Source of the DNA: Trissonchulus latispiculum
Lineage: Eukaryota > Nematoda > Enoplea > Enoplida > Ironidae
DNA length: 64,000 bases
Direction of reading: 5' to 3'
Assembly: GCA_030248195.1 (NCBI GenBank)
Contig: JASAND010004376.1
Span: 1 to 64,000 of the forward strand
Part shown: one piece after another, positions 1 through 12,196 of the stretch
Layout: each line of letters starts with the position of its first letter
Position numbering within the stretch: the stretch's first letter is position 1
Notes under the pieces: model-generated
What the model was told of the DNA's origin: nothing
The model's input: only the letters and a program-made list of their open reading frames with translations
Database searches by the model: none
Position numbers and translations under genes: made by a program

Positions 1-426
1 GCCTGTAAGGTCAAATTTACACAGAAATGATACCAGTACCTTAAATAGAATTTGGTTCGTTCCTGTGAGATGCGTAGTCTTTTTTCCACGAAACTTTAAA
101 CCGGCAACTTTAATATGCAAATTGGCCGCCTAGTACTGCTAATCGACGTGTAATACCACTACAAGTTAATGTTAGCAAAGTACTCCGGCGTTTACAAACT
201 AGTAACAGGAAACCATGTGACTGAAAAAAGTTTTCTACAGAAAACTCTATTTCAGAACACTACGTTTACTATTGGTGTACGAATGAAGATTTAACTAGAG
301 GAAGGCGGAAATGTGAAAAGTGCGGAACACTTAACACGCCAAAAATATTAGAAAACAGCGACAACTGGACAAAAAACGGATCAGCTTCTAGCGAGGCCCG
401 CAGACAAATAGGGTGATTCATTTAAT

Positions 427-769
427 CTAATAGTAAAACAGAACAAATGTTATCGCCGTCATCATCATCATCATCATCCTTGTGGTCAGGCGGTTGAGGA
501 AGCCATATTGCCGGGTTAGACGCCCGGTACCCCCAAGGAAGTCCAGGACCCCGGAAGGTTTCTTCCATAGGACAGCCAGACCATCAGAACAGTTCAGGAG
601 CCTCTGCCGGATAGGCTCCTTTTGGGGGCAAGTCAAATTAGGTGTTCAAGTGTCTCGTCTTCGATGGGGTCGATTTGGTTACGGTGTATTGGGCCAGTAG
701 CAGGCTTTCCCGGTACGTAGGCGCGACAGGATGATCCTTTGCCTTTTGGAAAAGCCAGATTCCAGCTCA
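427..769 (-). pseudogene. 3' end of a non-LTR retrotransposon ORF (left palindrome arm)
   Basis: This minus-strand fragment encodes the extreme C-terminus of a LINE polyprotein. It has the pattern SRLRTGKSLLL, then ETLEHLILTCP, as in the cysteine/histidine tail found after the reverse transcriptase in I/Jockey/R1-type elements. The frame ends in a run of ATG repeats (six Met codons), a typical microsatellite tail of such elements. No reverse transcriptase or endonuclease remains, so this is a 5'-truncated relic. Its mirror image lies at 3985-4327. The clade assignment is tentative. Confidence 0.55.
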
Positions 770-3700
770 GGTGGAACGGGACCACGATCTTCAATGTTAT
801 CGCCGTCTTATATGTTACCCTTATATGATGTTGGTTAAATCAGGTGGCAAAATACATGGAGATCAGGTGCCCAGAAGACTCACAGAGGTCCATTTGGGAT
901 GCGCCAGGCGTACATTATCTCATCTAAAAAATGAAGAAAGAAGAGATCCTGCTCGGCCGGATGTGAACGTGCGGAGAACCAAGTCTGACGCACCAATATT
1001 GAAAATCCCAAAATCAAAGGTTTCTCAGGTCTTAGCCGGCCCCAGGATCATGGGCACAAGACAAGCAGGAGAAACGGCACACACCAGTGCGAAAGTAAAC
1101 CAGACCTGAGACAAAGCACCCGATCCAGCCTTGGAGGAAAAAGGCAAGTACAACTGAGTTGCACTCTGAAGCAAATAGAACTATGCTCAGAATGCCAAAT
1201 GTCTCAAACATAAGGCTTCGTGAAAGCAACATCAGCGTCGACATTGGCAGTGGAAGGAATTCACGAAAACGGTGAAAATGTGGAAACGAAAATAAACCGT
1301 TCTGATAACTATCGCAAAGCGAGAGAGGTCTGTAGGTCGACGAAGAAGGCTGACGAAGAAGAAGAATCCTTGACAAAGGCCGCTATGGATGAGATTGCAA
1401 AAGGTAATATTTTATCTGTTGAAACCTATTGAAGCCTATTGTAGCCAATGGGAGAAAGCAACTTGAAAGGGCGCGGAAGCTCCAACATACTGATGGTCGC
1501 TGCAGCGGTCGTCGAAGACCAAGCAGATGAAAAGAAAGTCCTCAATCGTTTTTGGAAGAGTCCTGAGAGAATCAGCATGGCAGCGTTATCTCAGAACCCG
1601 CAAAAAATCAAAATTTGAAATTGAAAGGATTGAACATATTGCTTACTCCATAATATTGTACGGATGAAAGTAAAACGTTGAGACGAAGGGCACTCTAAGC
1701 ATTGCCGAGCATCAATTTAGTTTTAAACTTAAGCTTCGTCGGATTGTGCCTTCGTAGATCTTCAATCTAGTTAATTGAAGTTATATGTTCAATCTCCACC
1801 ACAGGCCTGAATTTTTCGGGTCGAAGCTGCTGTAGTGACATTCTTCTGTAATGGTTGAACCAGAAATTAAACCCCCCAGGCGCTCACAAGACTACTAGGA
1901 CTGACGGAAGGAAAGGACACTCGTACTCTAAGGGCCTTTTCAAGAAAGAGTAGAGCTAAAATTAATCAGATCCTTTTCAAGAATGGTTTAAACGAGTAAA
2001 TTTTAAACCTGCTAGTTAGAGTTAAAATTTTAACTCCGCCAGGATTCATGAAAGGAGTTAAAATTATAGTCCTGCCGTTATTTGAGGGGGAAGAAAATGA
2101 ATGAAAATGATAAATTTTCTTGAATAAGACGGGGACCCCTCGGGTGTGGTTCTGCACTGGATACGACTGCAATGTTTCATTTTAATGGTGAGAGATTAAT
2201 AATAATTCATAAGTGATTGGGCAACTCGCCCGTCGCTTAGTTGCTCTCAGTCTCTGATCTCACACTTTGGCAATTATTTTGTCGCTTTTCACCTTTTCTA
2301 AGACCAGCCTCGTAGAATAGAGACATGGTACCTGGGATGGTCCCAGCTCCCCGGGGATGGCCCAAATAGCGCTCAATTGTGCTCTCTATTACTACTGAGG
2401 CTGGTCTAGAAAAGGTGAAAAGCGACAAAATAATTGCCAAAGATGTGAGATCAGAGACTGAGAGCAACTAAGGACTGCGTGGCTGAGTTGCTTTGTCAAA
2501 ATCATCAGTTATGAAATTATTATTAAATCATCATCACCATTAAATGAAGCATTGCAGTCTAAAATCTCAGTTGCAGAACCACACTCCTTTTAGGGTTCAG
2601 CTTGTTCTTTATTTCAAGAAAATTTATCATTTTCTTTCATTTTCTTTCCCCTCAAATAACGGCAGCGCTGTAATTTTAACTCTTTTCATGAATCCAGGCG
2701 GAGTTAAAATTTTTAACTCTAACTAGCAGGGTTAAAATTTACTCGTTTAACCCTTTCCTGAAAAGGATCTGGTTAATTTTAGCTCTACTCTACCCTTTCT
2801 TGAAAAGGCCTTTAGAGTCCGACTGTCCTTTCTTTCCGTCAGTCCTAGTAGTCTTGTGAGCGCCTGGGGGATTTAATTTCTGGTTCAACCATCACAGAAG
2901 AATGTCACTACAGCACCTTCGACCCGAAAAATTCAGGCCTGTGGTGGAGATTGAACCATAACTTCAATTAACTAGATTGAAGATCTACGAAGGCACAATC
3001 CGACGAAGCTTAAGTTTAAAACTAAATTGATGCTCGGCAATGCTTAGAGTGCCCTTCGTCTCAACGTTTTACTTTCATCCGTACAATATTATGGAGTAAG
3101 CAATATGTTCAATCCTTTCAATTTCAAATTTTGATTTTTTGCCTTCTTGCGGGTTCTGGAGGATAATGCTGCCATGCTGATTCTCTCAGGACTCTTCCAA
3201 AAACGATTGAGGACTTTCTTTTCATCTGCTTGGTCTTCGGACGACCGCTGCAGCGACCATCAGTATGTTGGAGCTTCGCGCCCTTTCAAGTTGCTTTCTT
3301 CCCATTGGCTACAATAGGCTTCAATAGGTTTCAACAGATAAAATATTACCTTTTGCAAGCCATCCATAGCGGCCTTTGTCAAGATTCTTCTTCTTCGTCA
3401 GCCTTCTTCGTCGACCTACAGACCTCTCTCGCTTTGCGATAGTTATCAGAACGGTTTATTTTCGTTTCCACATTTTCACCGTTTTCGTGAATTCCTTCCA
3501 CTGCCAATGTCGACGCTGATGTTGCTTTCACGAAGCCTTATGTTTGAGACATTTGGCATTCTGAGCATAGTTCTATTTGCTTCAGAGTGCAACTCAGTTG
3601 TACTTGCCTTTTTCTCCTGTAAGGCTGGACTCGGGTGCTTTGTCTCAGGTCTGGTTTACTTTCGCACTGGTATGTGCCGTTTCTCCTGCTTGTCTTGTGC

Positions 3701-3984
3701 CCATGATCCTGGGGCCGGCTAAGACCTGAGAAACCTTTGATTTTGGGATTTCAATATTGGTGCGTCAGACTTGGTTCTCCGCACGTTCACATCCGGCCGG
3801 CAGCAGGATTCTTTCTTTCTTCATTTTTTAGATGAGATAATGTACGCCTGGCGCATCCCAAATGGACCTCTGTGAGTCTTCTGGGCACCTGATCTCCATG
3901 TATTTGCCACCTGATTTAACCAACATCATATAAGGGTAACATATAAGACGGCGATAACATTGAAGATCGTGGTCCCGTTCCACC

Positions 3985-4327
3985 TGAGCTGGAATCTGGC
4001 TTTTCCAAAAGGCAAAGGATCATCCTGTCGCGCCTACGTACCGGGAAAAGCCTGCTACTGGCCCAATACCGTAACCAAATCGACCCCATCGAAGACGAGA
4101 CACTTGAACACCTAATTTTGACTTGCCCTCAAAAGGAGCCTATCCGGCAGAGGCTCCTGAACTGTTCTGATGGTCTGGCTGTCCTATGGAAGAAACCTTC
4201 CGGGGTCCTGGACTTCCTTGGGGGTACCGGGCGTCTAACCCGGCAATATGGCTTCCTCAACCGCCTGACCACAAGGATGATGATGATGATGATGACGGCG
4301 ATAACATTTGTTCTGTTTTACTATTAG
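3985..4327 (+). pseudogene. 3' end of a non-LTR retrotransposon ORF (right palindrome arm)
   Basis: This is the mirror copy of the LINE tail in the left arm. It reads through SRLRTGKSLLLAQY, ETLEHLILTCP and a terminal (ATG)6 run before stopping. It holds only the post-RT C-terminal tail. Both arms point their LINE 3' ends outward, so the LINE was already present in the unit that became inverted-duplicated, or was carried by the foldback element. Confidence 0.55.
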
Positions 4328-4728
4328 ATTAAATGAACTCACCCTATTTGTCTGCGGGCTCGCTGGAAGCTGGTCCGTTTTTGGCCAGTTGTCGCTGTTT
4401 CTTAATATATTTGCTTGTTAAGTGTTCCGCACTTTCACATTTCCGCCTCCTCTCTAGGTTAAACTTCTATCTGTACACCAATAGTAAACATAGTGTCTTG
4501 AAATAGAGTTTTCTGTAGAAAACTTTTTTCAGTCACATGGTTTCCTGTTACTGGTTTGTAAACGCCGGAGTACTTAAGTAACATTAACTTGTAGTGGTAT
4601 TACACGTCGATTAGCAGTACTAGGCGGCCAATTTGCATATTTTCGAAGTTGCCGGTTTAAAGTTTCGTGGAAAAAAGACTACGCATCTCTACAGGAACGA
4701 AACCAAATTCTATTTAAGGTACTGGTAT

Positions 4729-5740
4729 CACTTTGTGTAAATTTGACCTTACAGGCTCCAATTCGTTATGAAAGTGGATGAAACTTCCAAATACCTTATT
4801 TTCGTGCTCTTCAAGATGCTGGGACCAGTCCCGGATTTTTAGGTTTAAAGATAAGAAAGTTTTGGTTTTTGCCCATATTATCTCAGTACATAGTCGCTAC
4901 ACAGGATTGGTTATTATGGCTGAAAAGAAGACACGAAAATGAACATTTTTCCTTTTACAACTTTTGAGCTACCTCTAGTAGTTAAGGCAGTATAAGCAAA
5001 AAACCATTTTGAGGGTCAAAAAAGGCCATTTTTGACGAAATCAGTTCTTTTCAAAATTTCTGCCAAATCTTACAGACAATTTCGGTTTATTTATACTCAT
5101 CGATACACTGTCCGATTGCGCATTTTATCAATACCTATTCGCTGGAGTTCTTTGCTTTAAGCTAGACAATTCGCCGAAAAACCATTTTGGCAAAATTGCG
5201 ATTATTTTGTTTTGAACATGTATTTCTCAAAAACTGCCCAATGGATTCGCGTGATTTTTAGCTGAATGAAAATTCGCCCTATTGCGGAGGGACATTTTTC
5301 TTGGTTTGAGCTAAAACATCTCCAGGTGTGAGAAAACTGAATAGAAAGTTGCGAAATTTCGTGTAATCGCTCTTTTGCCGGATTTTCTGGAGTACTGAAA
5401 CTTGTTGAGCCAAATCGAAAAAATTTCCCTCGGCCCACATGTTCTTCATTTCATGGTACAAGAAAAAAGTTTTGGCCGATTTTACAGTTTTGAGAAATTG
5501 ATGTTCAAAAATCTTTGGTCTATATTCAGTCTGTCAGATGTCAACATGTCGGAAGTTTTTTGCTATTTTTTGCCAATTTTGCTAGTTTCGTAAGCTCATG
5601 TTAACGTACACATTATAAGCTTTAAAACGATGTTTCAAGCTCTTTCCAACTCGCAAAATTGCGAAAGTTATAGCGTTTCGACAAATCACCACAAAAGCAC
5701 TGCACAAAAGCACTGCACAAAAGGATAGCAGCACCTTAAG
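4729..5740. repeat. Direct repeat unit 1 (about 1 kb, non-coding)
   Basis: The unit starts at CACTTTGTGTAAATTTGACC and ends at CACCTTAAG. It aligns over its whole length with 6317-7305 at visibly reduced identity, including the shared stretches AAAACCATTTTG and GCACTGCACAAAAGGATA. Its first 28 bases overlap the outer end of the palindrome. Short ORFs are not conserved between the two copies, so I call it non-coding. Confidence 0.75.
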
Positions 5741-6316
5741 TTAGTATAAAGTTTCTAAGGGGAGAGATTCCAACCTCTCTCCCCGACTGCCAGCCAAGCA
5801 CTGACTGAAAGCTTCAGTTTTCAGTCGAGACCCCATCCGGGGGTTAGCCTTTTAGCTTCTAACAGCTGATTGGCTGTTAGAGTATGATCACGTTTTTCTA
5901 TTGGGCTGCCGAGTCGTGACCTACGGCAGCCCACAGGCGCGTCTGGCGGCTGGAGGACCCTGAAATTTATGAGGACAGGTGACCCCTAATTTGAAAAGAT
6001 GGATTGCCAAAGGCCGGATTTTTGGTATCAAGTTTTATGCGTCACGGCTGGAGCTCATCAATTTGAAATAAACAGAAGCTCCAACATTTTCAAAGTTTGA
6101 CCCTCCAGCGGCCTCGTCAAATGGTCGCCTTTGGTTATTAGAAAGCAAAGGAGACACACCTGTTTGGCCCAGTAGGGACCTGAAAACAAAACTAATACTT
6201 ACGTAAGAACGCAATAACCTAAGTTGAAACTAGGAACATTAACCTACATAACACTAACATCTACCTATGTAACTAACTTTATTACCTAGTTTTATTATTC
6301 GTTGAGGGGGGACTAG
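5741..6316. other. Spacer between the two direct repeat units
   Basis: This 576-bp stretch separates the units and has no counterpart after the second one. It is less AT-rich than its surroundings and includes short inverted stretches such as GGGGAGAG/CTCTCCCC near 5760-5783 and CTAACAGC/GCTGTTAG near 5857-5881. No ORF of note is seen. It could be a separate small insertion or part of a longer tandem unit. Confidence 0.4.
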
Positions 6317-7305
6317 CACTTTGTGTAAATTTGACCTTACCGGCTCCAATTCGTTATGAAAGTGGATGGAACTTTCCAGATATGCTATTTTAGTGCTCTT
6401 TATCATACTGGAACCAGTCACGGATTTTTAGGTGCAAAGATAAGAAACTTTTGGTTTTTGCCATTATTCTCTCAGTACGTTGTCGTTACACCGGATTGGT
6501 TACGATGGCTGAATAGAGGGTGCCCAAATGAACACTTTTGCTTTTACAACTTTTAAGCTATCTCCAGTGGTTAAGCCAGTATAAGCAAAAAACCATTTTG
6601 AGGGTCAAAAAAGGCCATTTTCGAGGAAATCTGTTTTTTCAAAATTACTGCCAAATCTTAGTAACAATTTTCGTCTATTTATACTCAATTCAAAGAGCGT
6701 CCAAATGCACATTTTATGAATCCCTGCTAGCCGGACTTTATTGCTTTCACCTAGAGATTTTGCCGGAAAACCATTTTGGCAAAACTGCGGTTTTTTTGTT
6801 TTAAACATTGATTTCTCAAAACCTACTAGACAGATTCCGGAGATTTTCGCCAGAATGGAAATTCGTACTATTGCGGAGGGACGTTTTCCTTGGTTTTGGC
6901 TAAAACGTTCCCAGTTTCTAGAAAATTTAGTGCAAAGCTTGAAAATTTAGTGTCTCTGTATATTTTGCGAATTTTCTCAAACGTGAAGTGCCACTGAGCG
7001 AAACCCAAAAAACGTCGCTCGGTCCATATGTCCTCTGTATGATAACGCAAATAGAAATTTTGTCAGGTTCCGCATTTTTGAAAAATCGATGTTCGAAACT
7101 TTTTGACCTTTATTTACCACTTATGTCAGAAAATTTTTGCCAATTTTTTGCTGACTTTGCAAGTTTCATAAGCTCATGTGAATGTCCTAATTATAAGCTT
7201 TAAGGCGATGTATAAAGCTCATTCCAACTCCCAAAATTGTGAATGTTATAGCGTTTTAAAAAATCACTACAAAAGCACTGCACAAAAGGATACTACCACC
7301 TTAAG
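6317..7305. repeat. Direct repeat unit 2 (about 1 kb, non-coding)
   Basis: This is the second, diverged copy of the unit at 4729-5740, in the same orientation. It begins with the same GTGTAAATTTGACCTTAC block and ends in the same CTTAAG. Together the units look like an old tandem duplication with a 576-bp spacer. Confidence 0.75.
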
Positions 7306-8901
7306 AAATAAAACGTACACAATATGCATTGTAAAAGTCGGATGTGAACGAACAATACAATATCAAATGTGAAGTGATAAAATAATTATTCAAAACCACA
7401 TACAACGTGACATTAAAAACTGAACGCAAAGTGAAACATTAAAAACCGAATACAAAGTAGGTACATTATATACACAATAAACATGTAGAAATCACTACTG
7501 CAAAGCTCATTATTATTTACAGCAAGACATTATTATCGCACCAAGAACAATTGGATATCTGGGATGGTAGCGAAACAAGAGAACAAAACAAAATCGTTGA
7601 ATAGGTCCCTACTCCACACTCTATGTCACCTTTCTTTCTAATAAACTTATAAACTTTCCGAAATGCATAGTTTAGTCCACCCCAGTATTATCGTCTCCTA
7701 CACATGTCTGGTTACGAACTAGAAGCTTCGGCACAAGAACCTTTGGCACAAGAAGCTTCGGCACAAGAAGCTTTGATTAAGATAGTTTACTTCGGTTTCT
7801 TTGCGCTTACGAAGGTTCTTCTGAAAGCTAGCACACTTCGGATGTAGATCTTAATATCAGAATCAAATATCAGAGAAAAGTTTAATCCGACCAACTTTAA
7901 ACCGGCAAACATGTGCTACAGGGGGGGGCGACTAAAATGGGGGTGCCCCAAACTTCTTGGATCGGCTCTTGTTTTTTGCATGAATATACACCATATGAAT
8001 GGTGAAAAAATACCTGGTTGTTGGTTCTTGGCCACCTCTCAATAGCTCTCTAGGCACCCGAGAACTGGTCCGACCACCCACTTTTCGTGACATCCACTAT
8101 GAACCCTAAAAATTTCTCTTTGCTGTTTGGTTCAATGAAAACGTCTACGCTTTGGCACAATGAGAGAAGACATATTGGGTAATATACTCATAGCATTCGC
8201 TTTGCTGTAATCCTAACGATTAGAGAGCAATACTATCGTGAACTTGAAGAATCGTCGAAAACTTGGAAAATTTTGGCCTCCGAATCAAAAGTCAATACTG
8301 GTGCGACCCCGGTAGCTAAAATTTGGTGTGAGCATACACCTTATAGGTCTACAAAATTATGCCAAATATGAAAGAATTCTGCCCAGGCACTCTAGTTTTA
8401 TTCCACTTGAAACATGAAAAATGTCAATTTTGGTCAAGATCAAAAAGTATTTCAAGGTGTTTTAGCTTAACAAAGCTCAGATTTGACTCAAATTGTGCTG
8501 ATTTGTAGCTTTACTGACCCGACCACAGGAACATAAATTTCAACCTGCTTCCGTCATAAATAGATGCATGGCTGATACTTTGATTACTCCGTTGAATGCA
8601 AACTCAACTGCCGGACCAGTGCATTCTTGTAGCGTTTGTACAGCCTTCCACACGCAAAAAAACCAGAACCGTACACAGTTGATAAGCAACAAAATACATA
8701 AAATAAATGAATTCTTCCCCACGTTTTCTCAACGTAATCAAGACATTTATTATAAGGCAAAGCTAAGGTTCGAAACCTTCAATTCAGTGGTCCTTTCAAA
8801 CAAAGAAATTTCCGTTTTTCGAAAATAACTTGAAATAATTGCAAATACGGGATTACGCCAAGAAGAAAAGTTGGAAGAATATGGAATTTTTTTTTTTTGG
8901 G
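7306..8901. other. AT-rich region without a recognisable gene
   Basis: No coding sequence is supported here. Around 7921 a G-run followed by CGACTAAAATGG and TGCCCCAAA resembles the left end of the TTAA-flanked MITE at 37602 (GGGGGGCTACTAAAATGG, TTGCCCCGAA), so part of this interval is probably a truncated member of that family. A 12-base T run (8887-8898) directly precedes the LTR. Confidence 0.4.
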
Positions 8902-9432
8902 TGTGAAGTTTGACTCTACTGATCTTAGTAAAAACGTTGCTGTCTGACTTTATTCCCTAGGATAAGACTAAATTACAGGTAACAACAGTGGTGTGTGACG
9001 CTGGAGCAATGTTCGGCCTGACCAACTAGAAAACGATAGAAAGATTACAACGGTTTATTGTACTTTAAACAAGAACTTGACGACAAAATTAGAGCAAACG
9101 TTAATTTTAAGGACGAGCATAAACTTTATAGAAACACAAAATACTAGCAAAACGCCCGGCCGAAGCCGACTATGCGACAGAAGTTAAGTTACCTAACCAA
9201 AACTCACACCAATCTCCCCAAATCGAACCCAACCACTTGCTATCAAATCTTACACCCACACTGACTTCTGAGCAACCCAACATGGAGGAATACAATTATT
9301 AGCTATCGAACCTACGAATTTAGACAAGAGTGATGCGAAACGATTGAGCGTTCAACAAATGAAATGTTATTTTCACTTAGGCTTAGAATCTCAAGTATAA
9401 TTTATATCTTTCCTGTCGGTGCTAACTTCACA
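8902..9432 (-). repeat. 3' LTR of the 17.6 kb element
   Basis: This 531-bp LTR begins (plus strand) TGTGAAGTTTGAC and ends GCTAACTTCACA. In sense orientation a TATAAATTATA box-like sequence lies about 27 bases from its start, and AATAAA (complement at 9054-9059) is a likely poly(A) signal. It is ~97% identical to 25948-26473. A diverged solo copy of the same LTR family is at 48304-48832. Confidence 0.93.
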
Positions 9433-9450
9433 TAATACCCCCTCTTTTGG
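9433..9450 (-). other. 3' polypurine tract
   Basis: In sense orientation the sequence CCAAAAGAGGGGGTATTA directly precedes the 3' LTR. It is the expected plus-strand primer. The core AAAAGAGGGGGT is repeated exactly three times inside gag-pol and is shared with the small LTR element (46888-46900). Confidence 0.85.
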
Positions 9451-12196
9451 CCCCGGGCGGCCTCGGACGGGTCCACTAAATTAGAAGACTTGATAAAAAA
9501 GGATTACTCACAGGTACCTTAGGTACTAGTAAAGGTAAAACGTTTGTGAAAATTACGTAAAGATAAAATAAAACAACTGCGGTGAACATACACCATACCA
9601 CGGTTGAGCACACAACTTTTTAACATGCTAACCGGCCGACGGTAAAACTACTCGGAACTGAATCGAGACATTTTCGACAAACTACTACAAAAACTTACTT
9701 ACCTACTCAAAACCTACGTAAAATTTTAAATTCCCGCCCGAGTACACCCAGGTACCAAAAGAGTAGGGAGCACCGACAGGAAACAGTAGGGAAACAAAAA
9801 CAACCCACTATTGTAAACATAAGAACTATGGTATATAATGATGACAAATATGTAAATGTAAACATGGCAAGAAACTATTATGCATAAGACAATAGACAAA
9901 AGAATCAAAAATTGTACATAAATTGTAGCAGCCAATATAGGAATGAAGTAGTAAAGACAATGCCAGAAAAATACTAGATTAGTGAAACAAGAAAGAAAAT
10001 TAATGTCATCAAGAAATTGTAGTATTCGAGGAAAAAGTAAAGAAAATTTGAGATTCGAAAGAAAACATAAACCGTGTAACCATATTTAGTAGAAAAACAG
10101 ACAGAAAAGTGATAGTGAAAAACTAGAAAACTATACCGACACCGACAGTTACAACGGATAAACCGAGGTGGCGAGCGCCCTGACGAAAAAGAACAGAAAA
10201 TATCATCAATTAAGCCCCAATTTTGAAATTTAATCCCTGCGGCTCCCTCCCAATCAATCACAACCAAGAAACTAGAACCCGAAAGAAGATACCAATCACC
10301 TATACATTGATTAAACAACAATACAAAAATCACAACAATAGGGTAGGGGGGAGAGCGTCACGGGTGTGCAGAGACAGGGACACTGGCGGTTTTCTCCCCA
10401 GCACCGCAAACTGTTGCTGTTCCAACCATAGAGTCGTTTCAGCCGAAAGTTCATACGGCCGGATCCTACCAAGGCTGACCGTAGCAGGCCTCGCGAGGCC
10501 TCCTGACCCTCGCCGCCAAGTCCAACCCAAACCAAACCGAGCCAAAAGGCACCCGGGACCAGGACTGAGCACAAAGCAGATGGCCATGCAAGCCGTGGAC
10601 GCATCAGCCTGATTCCCCAACGGCGGTAGGTGGACCACAGACACCAAAACCCCATATCCAGGAGCCAAAGACAAGCTCCAGACGTAGAGACCCGTCAAGG
10701 CCCCAACAGCCTTGACCAACCAAAGGCCAATCCAGGCCAACCAACCCAAGATGGCAGACACAGGCAACAAAGCCTGCCCAGAAAGTCCAGCACAAGGCCA
10801 GGAAAACCCACCAGACCTGGCGCCGACGAAGATGGAGTCGACTGCAGAGGAAAGAGACCCCCGCAAGCCGATACGGCAACCAGCCACCGGAAGCAAAATA
10901 CTTCCCAAAATCACTAGGACGGCCAGGCAAGCCACCAACACCAGGCGCCCAACCAGATGACAATCGCACAGAGCACAGTGCGCCCAAAGAGTTCAAAAAG
11001 ACCGGCCAAACCGACCGAAACTACCCATGTCGGCCAATAGACCAACCAACCACAGCCAAAAACCTGGCCACCCAAGAGTCCAGAGGCCTGCTACGAAGGA
11101 GAACCAGTAGAATCCAGCCCCAGCAGCCACCGTCCAGACGTCATGGCAGTAGAGCACTGCGCCAGACCTTCGCACCAAGCAATGGGCGGTAAAGTCCATT
11201 CCTGATCCATCCAGCACATATCCTGGGGGGCACACCCGGCACTGAGGATGGGGGGTCGGCACCGGCACAGCACAGAAAAAGATTACAGGATTAACTAAAA
11301 CACACAAAAAACAAAAATTAAGGCAATCAAATAAAGCACAGAAGAATCATGATTAATAAATGGCAAGGTTAAACAAAACAAAATACTGACGAAACATAGT
11401 TACAGCCCCACCTATGACTTTAGTAGCTCCAGAACCAATGGGAGAATCGCAGCCCCGGTATGCGGAGGAGAAACCCCATAGGCCTGTGCTTATCAAAGAG
11501 AATCTCAAAGGCAAACTAAACGAAACGGAATCAAAAAGTAAAAAGAATGTTAAGGAGCGTGCGGCCCACCTCACCCGGTATGCGGAGACCGGAGCGGCCC
11601 GCAACTTAACACTCCAAAAGCGAGTGTGAAAAATGTAGGAGCACCAAAAGTTAAAAGTTGTAAAAATGTTAAAAAGAAAATCCAATCTGCTGTGTGGAAT
11701 TTAGAAAATCAACGAAAATCAACAATTAAAGTTTATTCCAATAAGAAAGTGAAAATTCAAGCAAAATATAATCGAGAAAGGCAACTTTAAAGTACCAAGG
11801 AGAAAAATCTATACATACTAAAATCAAGAAAAAGAAGAAAAAGTTTGAAATCGTTTACAAAACTCAAAAATTCAAAGAAGAAAGTACTCAAATGAACAAA
11901 TATTTATAAATTAAATCAGAAAGGCAGAGAAGAAATATGAAATTTATCAAGAAAATCATCTAAAAGGGTCAAATATAGAACGACATGTGTCAAGAAATCA
12001 AGTAGAATTACCCACACAGCAGATAAAAGTTAAATGTAAAAATAGTAAAAAGAAAAGAAAACGAGAGAACCCCCCACCCCCCGTGGTAAAACAGTAAAGA
12101 TAAGAGAAAAAGATAAAAAGACTTTTAAGCACCAGTTTTTAGCACCAACCCGTACATAAAGGGGCAAGAATATACACAAGAAAACTGCATGAGAAC
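9451..12196 (-). other. Long 3' untranslated region of the retrotransposon, with a GC-rich conserved block
   Basis: 2.7 kb separate the stop of the second ORF from the PPT. 10200-11300 is much richer in G and C than the rest. Overlapping minus-strand ORFs occur there (10330-10941, 10604-10996, 10993-11307) with hydrophobic stretches that could be read as env-like. The homologous block in the small LTR element (45756-46240, plus strand, roughly three quarters identical) does not keep these frames open, so I favour a conserved non-coding role. The segments on both sides are A-rich on the plus strand and show no ORF of interest. Confidence 0.6.
10486..10501. promoter_or_regulatory. Conserved 16-bp palindrome in the 3' block
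   Basis: AGGCCTCGCGAGGCCT is a perfect palindrome inside the GC-rich 3' region. The corresponding sequence of the small LTR element at 45958-45973 is AGGCCTCGTGAGGCCT, so both arms are kept. It could form a hairpin in the transcript, or be a protein site. The role is unknown. Confidence 0.45.

Larger units (their letters stand above)
1..4756. repeat. Large palindrome (foldback) of about 4.75 kb
   Basis: The first bases of the window are the reverse complement of 4747-4756. The match continues inward almost without break to a short asymmetric centre near 2320-2390, giving two arms of about 2.3 kb. Matching landmarks include the CAT/ATG microsatellite (461-478 and 4276-4293) and the LINE tail fragments. 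The arms differ by scattered substitutions and small indels, so this is an old or imperfectly homogenised inverted duplication and not a simple assembly mirror. Position 1 pairs exactly with 4756, so the palindrome may continue to the left beyond the window. No host gene is seen in it. Short ORFs in the arms occur as mirrored pairs and show no known domain apart from the LINE tail. Confidence 0.9.

Noticed and set aside
1220..3722. Mirrored short ORFs in the palindrome arms (for example 1032-1376 minus and 3507-3722 plus)
   Set aside because: They are conserved only because the arms are copies of one another; no domain is recognisable.
10330..10996. Hydrophobic minus-strand ORFs resembling an env-like membrane protein in the 3' region of the large element
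   Set aside because: The homologous block of the small LTR element does not keep the frames open, several frames overlap in the same GC-rich DNA, and no fusion peptide or glycoprotein pattern is clear.
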